Shown: piece by piece, positions 9,019-17,912 of the stretch
Numbering within the stretch: position 1 is the stretch's first letter
How the letters are laid out: each line of letters starts with the position of its first letter
From: Pseudomonas zanjanensis
GTDB lineage: Bacteria; Pseudomonadota; Gammaproteobacteria; Pseudomonadales; Pseudomonadaceae
DNA: 64,000 nucleotides
Reading direction: 5' to 3'
Assembly: GCF_014268745.2 (NCBI RefSeq)
Contig: NZ_JABWRB020000001.1
Span: 1,488,001 to 1,552,000, forward strand
Program-made: the position numbers and the translations under genes
The notes under the pieces: generated by a model
Told to the model about the DNA's origin: nothing
Databases searched by the model: none
What the model saw: only the letters and a program-made list of their open reading frames with translations

Positions 9019-10032
9019 TCAGTACTCCGTTTTCCACATGTAGCGGCGCGTCGTCAGGGGCTGCTGGTGCCAGACCGCGAGATGCGCGGCGATGCGTTCC
9101 ACGGCGATACCGACGATGTAGGGCGCGACAATGGCGCGGATCTCGGGGTCGATGCCCTCCATCGGGAAATCCTTGGCGTCATAGACCATGACCCGTTCGG
9201 TGTAGCGCTGGCAGAAACTCACGACGCGTTCCATTTGCGCCCGGCTGGGGTCTTCGCCCACCAGCAGGAGCAGCGGGGTGGTGGCGTCGATGGCTTCGAA
9301 CGGGCCATGGAAAAACTCCGCGGCCTCCACCGGCAGGCAATGCAGCCACTGGCTTTCCATCACCACGCAGACGCCGAAGACATAGGCGGTGGTGAACATC
9401 GGACCCGAGGCGAGGAAGTACATCACGCGATCATCTTTATACAGGCGTGCCTCTTCGGTGGCGCGCCGGTCATTATTGAGCGCTGCATCGGCCAGCGCCT
9501 GTGGCAGCGCCTTGAGCGAGCGGGTGAGCTTGTCCAGCAGCGGCCAGCCTTCGCGCTTGGCCAGGATCCCGCCGACCAAGGCCTGGAGGATCATGAAGCA
9601 ACCGAAGTACGCCTCATCGGTACGTCCCAGTAGGAAGCAATGTTGAACAGCCTGGGCCAGTGGCAACTCGGCGGTTTGCGTCACGCCGACGGTGAGGCAG
9701 GGCTTGTCTTGCAGAAAGTGCGCGGCGGCGATGGTTTCTTGGGTTGTCCCGGACTTGGAGGCAAGTACCACGAGGGTGCGTTCATCCAGGCGCGGCGGAT
9801 CGATGTCCATGAAGTCGGCCGGAAAATAACGGCGCACTTCCAGCGTATGGCTGTAGCGCTCCAGCCAATATTGCAGCCCGAGCATGATGCGGTTGGGCGC
9901 ACCGCAACTGACGAAGTAGATGCGGTCGATTCGCGTGGCCAGCTCTTGGCCGAACTGCTGGGCGTCGTCGACGATGTGCACGGATTGTTGCAAGGAAGTG
10001 GTGAATGCTTCCCGGTTGAACTGGATCGCCAT
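9019..10032 (-). CDS. SIS-domain deglycase, FrlB-like (fructosamine-6-phosphate deglycase candidate)
   Basis: 337 aa from 10032, with a GGAG site upstream; an in-frame start at 10065 is less likely. Two SIS domains: DRIYFVSCGAPN and VLASKSGTTQETI in the first, and EAAEFFHGPFEAI (isomerase-type Glu/His region) in the second, ending in RRYMWKTEY much like FrlB. It would convert a 6-phosphofructosyl amino acid into glucose 6-phosphate and free amino acid. It is the first gene of the operon and divergent from a GntR regulator. Close relatives act on fructose-asparagine, fructoselysine or deoxyfructosyl-glutamine. Confidence 0.82.
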   Translation of the reverse strand: MAIQFNREAFTTSLQQSVHIVDDAQQFGQELATRIDRIYFVSCGAPNRIMLGLQYWLERYSHTLEVRRYFPADFMDIDPPRLDERTLVVLASKSGTTQETIAAAHFLQDKPCLTVGVTQTAELPLAQAVQHCFLLGRTDEAYFGCFMILQALVGGILAKREGWPLLDKLTRSLKALPQALADAALNNDRRATEEARLYKDDRVMYFLASGPMFTTAYVFGVCVVMESQWLHCLPVEAAEFFHGPFEAIDATTPLLLLVGEDPSRAQMERVVSFCQRYTERVMVYDAKDFPMEGIDPEIRAIVAPYIVGIAVERIAAHLAVWHQQPLTTRRYMWKTEY

Positions 10033-10283
10033 GTGAGCTCCTGGTGCTTTGTTGCGGTGGTTCATGTTTGCTGTACATGATCACCGTGTAGACCAAAAGC
10101 TATACCACCAAAAATACCATTACAAGGCTTTTTCCCCATGGTCTAATACGCTGCCAGCGCGTTTTTCAGAGTAGGCACTGGGCGGTTTTTTTGTTCTCAT
10201 TATTAAGCTGGCGGGTTTGCGACGGTTTCCGGTGGGTGTTGTTGCAACGCCGTGGCAGAAAAAATAAATCCAGGATGTAGACC
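10033..10283. promoter_or_regulatory. Divergent control region of the deglycase operon and GntR regulator
   Basis: 251 bp between divergent genes. It contains an inverted pair TAGACCA (10089-10095) and TGGTCTA (10139-10145), with a further TATACCA at 10101-10107 and ATACCA at 10114-10119 between them. HutC/FarR-type GntR regulators often bind short sites of the TGGTxTAxACCA kind, so these are candidate operators. No -35/-10 pair is convincing. Confidence 0.4.
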
Positions 10284-11075
10284 ATGAAAATGCTTCCTTC
10301 CAAGTCCTCCGACGTGACGCTCCTGGCGCCCGAACGCAAGCAGGTGGCCTGGCAGGCCGTCCAGGCGCTGCTGGAAATGCTGGAGCGCCCGGAGTTCGGG
10401 CCAACCGAGCGGATCCCGGCGGAACGGGACCTGGCCGAGCACTTGGGCATCAGCCGGATGACGCTGCGAAAGGCCCTGCAGGCGCTGATCGATCGTGGGA
10501 TCCTGGAGCGCCGGGGCAACCGTGGCACCTTCGTGACTGCTCCAGGTGTCGAGCGGCCACTCAATACCGTGGCGCGCAAAGGCATCGCCGAAGTGGTCGA
10601 GCAAGCGGGCGCCAAGCCGGGCAGTAAGTTGCTCTACTTCGAGCAAACCCAGGCCAGTGCCCGGGTGGCGAAACTGCTGAAGATCCAGGAAGGCGACACC
10701 TTGCTGACCATCAGGCGCCTGCGCACCGTGGATCAAAAGCCATTCTGCATCGAGACCAGCTACATTCCGGCCGCCCGTGCTCCGGAACTGGTGGCGGGCG
10801 ACCTGATCGAGGGCGCCTCGTTGTATGCGTTGTTGTTAGCGCGCTACCAGATCGAAATAGAAAGCGACGAGGGCACGCTGAGCATCGCCACGATGAACGA
10901 CCAGGAGGCGCGCTTGCTCGACGTCGAGCCCGGGACGGCCGCGCTGGTCTACCGGGGCGTGATCTTCGACCGCCAAGGGCAGCCCGTGGAATACCTGGTC
11001 TCGATCAACCACCCCCAGCGCGTGGTGTTCAAGCTGGCGGACAGTCGGGTCAATAGCGTTCATAGCGATCATTGA
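10284..11075 (+). CDS. GntR-family regulator with UTRA ligand domain (HutC subfamily)
   Basis: 263 aa. N-terminal winged helix (residues about 20-85, with ERIPAERDLAEHLGISRM) followed by a UTRA ligand-binding domain, LLTIRRLRTVDQKPF through YRGVIFDRQGQPVEYLVSIN. FrlR-type regulators of fructoselysine genes belong to this subfamily. It is divergent from the deglycase operon and probably represses it until a phosphorylated intermediate binds the UTRA domain. The effector is inferred, not seen. Confidence 0.88.
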   Translation: MKMLPSKSSDVTLLAPERKQVAWQAVQALLEMLERPEFGPTERIPAERDLAEHLGISRMTLRKALQALIDRGILERRGNRGTFVTAPGVERPLNTVARKGIAEVVEQAGAKPGSKLLYFEQTQASARVAKLLKIQEGDTLLTIRRLRTVDQKPFCIETSYIPAARAPELVAGDLIEGASLYALLLARYQIEIESDEGTLSIATMNDQEARLLDVEPGTAALVYRGVIFDRQGQPVEYLVSINHPQRVVFKLADSRVNSVHSDH

Positions 11076-11243
11076 CGCATTGGAGGCGCTGTCGTCATCG
11101 CAACCCGGCGTTTTTTCCATGAGCTTCTCGGTGTGCCCTGCAGGGCCCGGGTCCGGCGAGCTGAACAATCTGGCTAATTGCGACACGCCGTTGTCCGGCA
11201 TGATCTAAGCTCCAGAGGAGGGTCACCCGAGCAGGGGGTTTCA

Positions 11244-13028
11244 ATGCGAAGCGCACCTGAAAACAGCTTGAAAAAAGCACTGAAAGCCTGCCGGGACAGC
11301 TTCATTTCTGTTGGGTTTTTCAGCTTTTTCATCAATGCGCTGATGCTCGTCCCCACGTTCTACATGCTCCAGGTCTATGGCCGAGTGATCACCAGCGGGA
11401 GTCTCACGACCCTGACCATGCTGACGCTGATCATGACCGCATTGCTGGTGACCCTCGGTTCGCTGGAATGGATCCGTTCGCGCATCATGGTTCGGGTCAG
11501 CACTCGGCTGGATGTGCTGCTCAGTCGCCAGGTCTACCGGGCCAGCTTCAAACGGGCCCTGGAAAGCGGCGGCATGGACGCCTCGGCGCAATCGCTCAAT
11601 GACTTGACGGGGTTGCGGCAGTTTCTTTCCGGCAACGGTTTGTTCGCGTTTTTCGACGCGCCCTGGTTGCCGATCTATATCGCGGTGATGTTCCTGTTTC
11701 ACCCCTGGTTTGGTTGGGTGGCGACGGCCAGCGCGCTGTCATTGCTCGCGCTGGCCTTCATCAACGAACGACTGACGGGGCCGGTGCTGGCCCAGGCCAA
11801 CAAAGAGCACATCGGCGCGACACTCCACACCACCAAGAACCTGCGCAACGCCGAAGTCATCGAGTCCATGGGCATGCTTGAAACCCTGATGGATCGTTGG
11901 GGCCGGCGGCAACGCAACGTGCTGTTGCTGCAATCGGCGGCGAGCGACAGCGGGGCGATCATCAGCACCCTGTCGCGCACCTTCCGCATCCTGGTGCAAT
12001 CGCTAATCCTGGGCCTGGGCGCCTACCTGGCCGTGGACCATCAGGTCGGGGCGGGACTGGTGTTCGCTGGGTCCATATTGCTGGGGCGTGCGCTGGCGCC
12101 CATCGACCTGATCATTGGCAGTTGGAAGGGCTTTATTTCCGCCCGCTCTCAATACAGCCGCCTGAATGACATTCTCGATAAGCAGCAGGCGCAGCCCGAG
12201 CGCATGGCTTTGCCGGTGCCCCAAGGGCACGTGCAGGTCGAGAACCTGGTTGTCGCGGCCCCCGGTTCCAGGACACCGATCCTCAAGAACATCAGCTTCA
12301 GCGCACCCGCCGGTTGCATGGTGGGCATCATCGGCCCCAGTGCGGCGGGAAAGTCGACCCTGGCCAGGGCCTTGCTCGGGGTCTGGGCTGCGCAGCATGG
12401 CGTGGTTCGGCTCGATGGCGCCGACATCAGTGCTTGGGACAAACATGCGCTTGGGCCCCATATCGGTTACTTGCCCCAGGACATTGAACTGTTCGAAGGC
12501 ACCGTCGGTGAAAATATTGCTCGCTTTGCCGGGGTCGATCCGGTGCAGGTGATCCAGGCGGCCAGGGTCGCAGGCGTTCACGAGATGATCCTGCAACTGC
12601 CCGATGGCTACGACACTGTCATCGGCAGCGAGGGCCTCATGCTTTCGGCAGGGCAGCGCCAGCGCATCGGACTGGCCCGGGCGCTGTATGGCAGCCCACG
12701 GCTGATCGTTCTCGATGAGCCCAATTCCAATCTCGACGACGTCGGTGACCGCGCCCTCGCGGCAGCGATCCAGCAGTTGAGGCAGACCGGCGCGACGCTG
12801 TTTGTCATTACCCATCGCACCAACATCGTGTCGCAGCTTGACCGGCTCCTGGTGATGAACGCTGGGGTCATCAGTCTCTACGGGCCACGGGAGCATGTCC
12901 TGGCCGAACTTAACGCGCAGCGACAGCAGGCACAGATGCCAGCCGTGCCCGCAAGCACCGGCACGGCTTCGGTCGATACCGGCAAGGGTGATTCCGATGA
13001 ACCCTATGGTGCCCATTCGTCAATCTGA
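11244..13028 (+). CDS. Type I secretion ABC transporter (PrtD/AprD type)
   Basis: 594 aa from the ATG at 11244, which follows a GCAGGGGG site; upstream in-frame starts lack support. An N-terminal membrane domain with several hydrophobic spans is followed by an ATPase domain with Walker A GPSAAGKST, signature LSAGQRQR and Walker B LIVLDEP. No N-terminal peptidase domain is present, so cargo would carry a C-terminal signal. It energises export in one step across both membranes, together with the overlapping HlyD and TolC genes. The likely cargo is the repeat adhesin encoded about 5 kb downstream on the other strand. Confidence 0.92.
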   Translation: MRSAPENSLKKALKACRDSFISVGFFSFFINALMLVPTFYMLQVYGRVITSGSLTTLTMLTLIMTALLVTLGSLEWIRSRIMVRVSTRLDVLLSRQVYRASFKRALESGGMDASAQSLNDLTGLRQFLSGNGLFAFFDAPWLPIYIAVMFLFHPWFGWVATASALSLLALAFINERLTGPVLAQANKEHIGATLHTTKNLRNAEVIESMGMLETLMDRWGRRQRNVLLLQSAASDSGAIISTLSRTFRILVQSLILGLGAYLAVDHQVGAGLVFAGSILLGRALAPIDLIIGSWKGFISARSQYSRLNDILDKQQAQPERMALPVPQGHVQVENLVVAAPGSRTPILKNISFSAPAGCMVGIIGPSAAGKSTLARALLGVWAAQHGVVRLDGADISAWDKHALGPHIGYLPQDIELFEGTVGENIARFAGVDPVQVIQAARVAGVHEMILQLPDGYDTVIGSEGLMLSAGQRQRIGLARALYGSPRLIVLDEPNSNLDDVGDRALAAAIQQLRQTGATLFVITHRTNIVSQLDRLLVMNAGVISLYGPREHVLAELNAQRQQAQMPAVPASTGTASVDTGKGDSDEPYGAHSSI

Positions 13029-14322
13029 GAGCTTCGCCGACCTACCTACCTCCGATCACAAAATTCGTCGCCTGGGCGTTGTCATCATCGCGCTGGTCTT
13101 CGGCCTGTTCGGCACATGGGCGGCCGTTGCTCCCCTCGACGGCGCCGCTTATGCGCCGGGCGTCGTCACGGTGCAGGCGTATCGAAAAACCGTCCAACAC
13201 CTTGAAGGCGGGATCGTCAAAGCGCTGCATGCCCATAACGGCGACGTCGTCAAACGCGATGATCCGCTGATCATTCTGGATGACGCCCAACTGCGCTTCG
13301 AATACGAAATGGCCCGGGGCCAACTGATCGCGGCCAGGGCCATGGAGGCGAGGCTCGCGGCCGAGCGCGACGGTTTGCCGGCGATCGTTTTTGGCGACAT
13401 TGCCGACCCCGACAGTTTGCGCGGCGTGGAGGCGCGCCAGGGCGAAACCCGGGTATTCAGTGCTCGACAAGGTTCACGGTTGGGACAAATTGCGGTGCTG
13501 CGCGAACGCGTCGGCCAGTTCCGCCAGCAGATCAAGGGGCTGGAATCGATGGTCGGTTCCAAGGTTCACCTGGAGAGGTCCTACAGCGGCGAAATCGGTG
13601 AGTTGGCCGATCTTCTCAGGCAGGGATTCGTTGATAAGCAGCGGTTGCTCGACCAGGAGCGCAAGTTGGGACTGCTGCGTTCGGAGGTTGCCGAGCACCG
13701 CTCCACCATCGACAGGACGCGGCTGCAGATCAACGAAACACAGCTGCAGATCCTGCAAGTCGACATGGATTTCACCGCTGACGTCGTCAAGCAATTGGCC
13801 GAGATCCAGGCCCGGATCTACGACCTCCAGGAAAAAACCTCGGCGCTGGAGGATCGGCTCGCACGTGTTGTCATCCGGGCGCCCGACGCGGGCATGGTGA
13901 TCGACATGACGGTGCACACCATTGGCGGAATCGTGCGCCCGGCGACGCCCTTGCTCGATATCGTGCCGTCGGTGTCTGACCTGGTCATAGAGGCGCAGGT
14001 GGCGCCGGTGGATATCGATCGCATTGCAATCGGCAGACGTGCCGATATTCGTTTCGGCGCCTTCAATAGCGCCACCACGCCAGTGATCGAAGGCGAGGTC
14101 AGCAGCGTGTCCGCAGACCGGACGACTAACGAAAAGACGGGAGTGGCCTATTACCTGGCGCGGGTGCGGGTGACCGAGGAGGGCGCGCGTACTTTGGGAG
14201 AGCGCAAGTTGTTGCCGGGCATGCCGGCGGACGTGTTGATTATCACCGGACAACGCACACTGCTGCAGTATCTGATGCAGCCGGCTCGCGATGCCTTTTC
14301 CCAATCGATGATCGAGGAATGA
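12997..14322 (+). CDS. Type I secretion membrane fusion protein (HlyD/AprE type)
   Basis: 441 aa from 12997 (MNPMVPIRQSES), beginning 32 bp inside the ABC transporter gene; the longer frame from 12895 is not supported. One N-terminal transmembrane segment (LGVVIIALVFGLFGTWAAVAP), a long periplasmic coiled-coil section (about residues 90-290) and a beta-barrel/lipoyl C-terminal domain. It bridges the inner-membrane ABC exporter and the outer-membrane TolC channel. The TolC gene follows 2 bp after its stop. Confidence 0.92.
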   Translation: MNPMVPIRQSESFADLPTSDHKIRRLGVVIIALVFGLFGTWAAVAPLDGAAYAPGVVTVQAYRKTVQHLEGGIVKALHAHNGDVVKRDDPLIILDDAQLRFEYEMARGQLIAARAMEARLAAERDGLPAIVFGDIADPDSLRGVEARQGETRVFSARQGSRLGQIAVLRERVGQFRQQIKGLESMVGSKVHLERSYSGEIGELADLLRQGFVDKQRLLDQERKLGLLRSEVAEHRSTIDRTRLQINETQLQILQVDMDFTADVVKQLAEIQARIYDLQEKTSALEDRLARVVIRAPDAGMVIDMTVHTIGGIVRPATPLLDIVPSVSDLVIEAQVAPVDIDRIAIGRRADIRFGAFNSATTPVIEGEVSSVSADRTTNEKTGVAYYLARVRVTEEGARTLGERKLLPGMPADVLIITGQRTLLQYLMQPARDAFSQSMIEE

Positions 14323-14324
14323 CC

Positions 14325-15698
14325 ATGGCCGCGTCGACAGCTTTGCTAGGCAGTGCATTGATGCTCGTAGCGGGTACGCTCCTGGCGCAGACCGAGGTTG
14401 CAACGCCCGCCGGGGTATACGCCTCGACGTTCTCCACCGACCTCATGCAGTTGTACCGCGAGGCACGACTGGAGGACCCGCAGATACTGGCGTCCTATGC
14501 GCAAGCGCAGGCGGGTCAGGAACATCAGCGCGAGGCCATGGGCGCGCTCTTGCCGCAATTGTCATTCAACGCCGGGTCGAACCGGATTCACCAGGATAGC
14601 GATCTGGTGCAGCGCAGTTTCGATAGCGAAAGCTACGGCCTGGTGATGCGTCAGTACCTCTACAACAAAGCCGCCTGGGAGAACTATCAGAAGTTCAAGA
14701 GCCTGGCCAGGCAGTCCGAATCCCAGGCCTTGGATACCCAGGCCGAGGCTTCGGTGGAATTGGCCCGGCGCTACTTCACCGCGCTGGCGGCCGAGGATGA
14801 ATTGCAGTTGGTGCGGGCGGAGCGGCTAACCACTCAGAAGAGCCTGGACCGGATCGACGCGTTGTATGAGAAGCAACTGGCATTGATCACCGATCAACTC
14901 GATCTCAAGGCTCGGGTGGATCTGCTCTCGGCCCAGGAACTGGATGCCCGCAACCAGGCCAGTCTCAGTCGCGAGGCGCTGGCAGAGATTGTCGGTCGGC
15001 CGGTCAAGGAACGACTCAACCGGATTCGTGACGACCTTGAGCTGCAAGTCTCGGCACACAGCCTGGAAACCTGGGTACACGATGGCATGGCGCTCAATCC
15101 GGCGCTCAAGGCCAACGAGAGCGGCGTCGAAGCAGCGGGTGCGGCCTTGCGCAGTGGCAAGGGCGGGCACTATCCAACCCTGAGCTTGAACCTGAGCGCC
15201 CAACAGACCAATGAGGGCTACAACAACTCCCTGGCACCCCGCACGGACAGTTATGTCGCCGGGATAGGGATCCAGGTTCCGCTGTACAGCGGTGGATCCA
15301 CCTCGGCGCGAGTTCGTGGGCTCTATCAGGACCAAGTGGTCGCCGAGCAGCAGTTGGAAGCGACTCGGCGCCGGGTGGTCAAGGAGATCACCAACGCGTA
15401 CCTGACCGCCAATTCCAATGGCGAAAAAATCGGTGCGAACCGGCTGGCCCTGGAGTCGGCCCAGCTATCCCGGGTGGCGGCGGAAAAAGCGCTGAGCTAT
15501 GGGATGGTCAACGCCGTCGATGTCCTGGCCAGCGTGCGCAATGAATACCGGGCTCGACGGGATCTGCTTAAAACCCAATACGACTTTCTCAGCAATGTGT
15601 TGATCCTGAACCGCTGGGCGGGAAAGTCACCGACCGAAAGCATTGAGCATGTGAATGACTGGTTGAGTCCCGGCAGCGCCGGCCAGGACTTTCGCTGA
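14325..15698 (+). CDS. TolC-family outer-membrane channel of type I secretion (AprF type)
   Basis: 457 aa. I prefer the ATG at 14325 because the GAGG site lies 7 nt before it; a second ATG at 14319 overlaps the previous stop as ATGA. The signal peptide runs through LLGSALMLVAGTLLAQ. The rest has the duplicated helical-barrel pattern of outer-membrane efflux proteins (LYREARLEDPQILASYAQAQ near the N-terminus, and LESAQLSRVAAEKALSYGMV near the C-terminus). It completes the secretion operon. Confidence 0.92.
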   Translation: MAASTALLGSALMLVAGTLLAQTEVATPAGVYASTFSTDLMQLYREARLEDPQILASYAQAQAGQEHQREAMGALLPQLSFNAGSNRIHQDSDLVQRSFDSESYGLVMRQYLYNKAAWENYQKFKSLARQSESQALDTQAEASVELARRYFTALAAEDELQLVRAERLTTQKSLDRIDALYEKQLALITDQLDLKARVDLLSAQELDARNQASLSREALAEIVGRPVKERLNRIRDDLELQVSAHSLETWVHDGMALNPALKANESGVEAAGAALRSGKGGHYPTLSLNLSAQQTNEGYNNSLAPRTDSYVAGIGIQVPLYSGGSTSARVRGLYQDQVVAEQQLEATRRRVVKEITNAYLTANSNGEKIGANRLALESAQLSRVAAEKALSYGMVNAVDVLASVRNEYRARRDLLKTQYDFLSNVLILNRWAGKSPTESIEHVNDWLSPGSAGQDFR

Positions 15699-16011
15699 GC
15701 AAGGCAAGTTTGCGGACGGGCATCTGGTCGGCTGGTAGGCGGTTTTTTGACGTTGTTTTTAAGTTGTATTGTTGTGGTGTCTAACTGCGTACCACTCGTC
15801 GATTAATTGACGATTGTATTCCAGCCTCGGCAGGCTCGCCGATTTCTCACGCCTAGCGTAACGAACTGATTTAACGGGTATTTCTGCACCTTTTGCGCAG
15901 GCTGGCCAGACGTTCGGCGCCAAGTTTCGGCCGGCCACGGGTTAGTGGGTGGCCGGCGCTGCGCTGGGCTGGCCTAGACTCAGCCTACGAGCTCGAAAGG
16001 AGCACATTATC
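15699..16011. promoter_or_regulatory. Non-coding leader region before the coupled small ORF and LuxR regulator
   Basis: Contains an 18-bp near-palindrome TCGTCGATTAATTGACGA (15796-15813) that could bind a regulator, and a 9-bp perfect hairpin (15930-15957, arms GCCGGCCAC and GTGGCCGGC, 10-nt loop). The hairpin is not followed by a T run, so it is not a clear terminator. An AAAGGAG ribosome site at 15996-16002 belongs to the small ORF at 16012. Confidence 0.4.
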
Positions 16012-16146
16012 ATGTGTAAGTGGTTGATAATTATTCCTGTTCAGGTTGTCTCGATGGTTTCGTCCGGCTTCTTGAAATGCACGCACCCCCCGCCAGAGCA
16101 TCCAGTGAACACCCTGGTTTGCCGTGCGTGGGGGTTATCGATATGA
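16012..16146 (+). CDS. Small leader ORF (44 aa) coupled to the LuxR-type regulator
   Basis: The ATG at 16012 stands 9 nt after a strong AAAGGAG site, and the ORF (MCKWLIIIPVQVVSMV...) ends with a stop that overlaps the start of the regulator gene as ATGA (16143-16146). The N-terminal half is hydrophobic. This layout suggests translational coupling. I recognise no family, and a role in controlling regulator synthesis is inferred only from position. Confidence 0.5.
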   Translation: MCKWLIIIPVQVVSMVSSGFLKCTHPPPEHPVNTLVCRAWGLSI

Positions 16147-16862
16147 GGCCGGAGAATAAAAAAACGATACGCGTGATGCTGATCGATTGTCGTCCTCTCG
16201 TGCTCAGGGGGCTGCATGACTTGATCAATGCCAGAAAGCCGCAGATGGAAGTGAGCGGCCAAGCCTCGACCTATACCCATGCGCTGGATCTTGCCGATCA
16301 GTTGCGGCCCAACGTGATCTTTTTCAGCTTCTTTCCCGATGCGTTGAATCCCCTGGAAGTTGTCGCCGGGTTGACCCGCAGCGCGGAGATGAAAGTGCTC
16401 GTGCTCAAGGGGTTGTATGAGGCCGTTCCCGTGGCCCAGGCGATCGAGGCGGGCGCACGCGGTATTGTGCTGGCCGAAGACCCGACCGATTCGATCATCC
16501 AGGCCATCGTCAAGGTGCATCATCGCGATATCGGGCTGGACAGGGCCTGGGCAGGAGGGCTTTCAGGTTATGCCTCCATCGGCCATGCCATCACTCAATG
16601 CAATCTGGAGCAGGCGAAACAGGCTCGGTTGACGCTGCGCGAGAAAGAATTGATCCGCGCCATCGTGGGGGATCCGTCCGCCAAGTACATCAGCATTGCC
16701 GGGCGTTTGGGGATCAGCGAGCACACCGTGCACAACCATCTGAGCAATATTTATCAGAAGCTTGATCTCATTAACCGTATCGATTTGCTGATGTATGCGC
16801 TTAAGCATGGGCTTACCAACGATGAAGAGCCCCCTGAGGCCACTTGGGTGGAGTTGGATTGA
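16143..16862 (+). CDS. LuxR/NarL-type regulator with degenerate receiver domain
   Basis: 239 aa from the ATG at 16143. The C-terminal LuxR helix-turn-helix is intact (LTLREKELIRAIVGDPSAK and LGISEHTVHNHLSNIYQKL). The N-terminal domain is receiver-like, but key residues are replaced: the phospho-acceptor region reads RPNVIFFSFFPD, with Ser where Asp is expected, the beta-4 Thr/Ser position has Lys (VLVLKGLY), and the beta-5 Lys is Ala (GIVLAED). It is probably independent of phosphorylation. It lies between the secretion operon and the adhesin gene, so control of secretion or adhesin is a plausible role. An alternative GTG start at 16020 lacks a ribosome site. Confidence 0.82.
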   Translation: MRPENKKTIRVMLIDCRPLVLRGLHDLINARKPQMEVSGQASTYTHALDLADQLRPNVIFFSFFPDALNPLEVVAGLTRSAEMKVLVLKGLYEAVPVAQAIEAGARGIVLAEDPTDSIIQAIVKVHHRDIGLDRAWAGGLSGYASIGHAITQCNLEQAKQARLTLREKELIRAIVGDPSAKYISIAGRLGISEHTVHNHLSNIYQKLDLINRIDLLMYALKHGLTNDEEPPEATWVELD

Positions 16863-16876
16863 GCGATCCCTGATCT

Positions 16877-17772
16877 GCGGGAGCGAGCCTGCTCGCGAAG
16901 ACGGCGGCGCAGGCGCCATTGCTGCAAACTGACCCACCGCCATCGCGAGCAAGCCCGGCTCCCACAGGGATCTGCGGTGGACACAAATTTCATAAACGAC
17001 CAAAAGCCTGTGTGGGAGCGGGCTTGCTCGCGAAGGCGGGGGCACAGGCGCCATTGCTGCAAACTGACCCACCGCCATCGCGAGCAAGCCCGCTCCCACA
17101 GGGATCTGCGGTGGACACAAATTTCATAAACGACCAAAAACCTGTGTGGGAGCGGGCTTGCTCGCGAAGACGGCGGCACAGGCGCCATTGCTGCAAACTG
17201 ACCCACCGCCATCGCGAGCAAGCCCGCTCCCACAGGAATCTGCGGTGGACACAAATTTCATAAGCGACCAAAAACCTGTGTGGGAGCGAGCCTGCTCGCG
17301 AAGGCGGCGGCACAGGCAGCATTGATGTGACCCACCGCCATCGCGAGCAAGCTCGGCTCCCACAGGGATCTGCGGTGGAAACAAATTTCATAAACGACCA
17401 AAAACCGGTGTGGGAGCGAGCCTGCTCGCGAAGGCGGCGACACAGGCAGCATTGCTGCAAACTGACCCACCGCCATCGCGAGCAAGCTCGGCTCCCACAG
17501 GGATCTGCGGTGGACACAAATTTCATAAACGACCAAAAGCCTGTGTGGGAGCGGGCTTGCTCGCGAAGGCGGCGGCACAGGCAGCATTGATGCAAACTGA
17601 CCCACCGCCATCGCGAGCAAGCCCGCTCCCACAGGGGCTCGGCGGTGTAGCTGAAAATCCTGACCCACCACAACTCCACTGTGGGAGCGGGCTTGCTCGC
17701 GAAGGCGGCGGCACAGGCGCCATTGCTGCAAACTGACCCACCTTCATCGCGAGCAAGCCCGCTCCCACACTG
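16877..17772. repeat. REP array 1: seven inverted REP pairs in tandem, about 134-bp period
   Basis: Each unit is a GTGGGAGCGGGCTTGCTCGCG arm, a variable core with GGCGCCATTGCTGCAAACTGACCCACC, and the inverted arm. Units are joined by a spacer containing TCTGCGGTGGACACAAATTTC. Left arms start near 16879, 17012, 17146, 17280, 17410, 17545 and 17681. Some arms carry the GAGCCTGCTC variant. The open frames here are translated REPs, not genes. The array separates the convergent regulator and adhesin genes. Confidence 0.95.
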
Positions 17773-17849
17773 GATTTTCAGAGGGGAAAAATTATGTTCG
17801 ACACAGATTCTTCTGGAGGGTGAGTCGATTTCGTCGTGAACAGGAAAAG

Positions 17850-17891
17850 GCCTGAAAAACGAGGCGAGGAGGGTTTCCAGGCCCTCCTCGC
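17850..17891 (-). terminator. Probable terminator of the adhesin gene
   Basis: A perfect 10-bp stem, GCGAGGAGGG (17864-17873) with CCCTCCTCGC (17882-17891) and an 8-nt loop, lies 21 bp beyond the adhesin stop. Read on the minus strand, the stem is followed by CTCGTTTTTC, which gives a short T run. Confidence 0.65.
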
Positions 17892-17912
17892 ATCTTTCAC
17901 GCGCGCGATGCT

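Noticed and set aside
16877..17772. CRISPR-like appearance of regular repeats with spacers
   Set aside because: The spacers are nearly identical to each other, the repeats are long palindromic REP pairs, and there are no cas genes.
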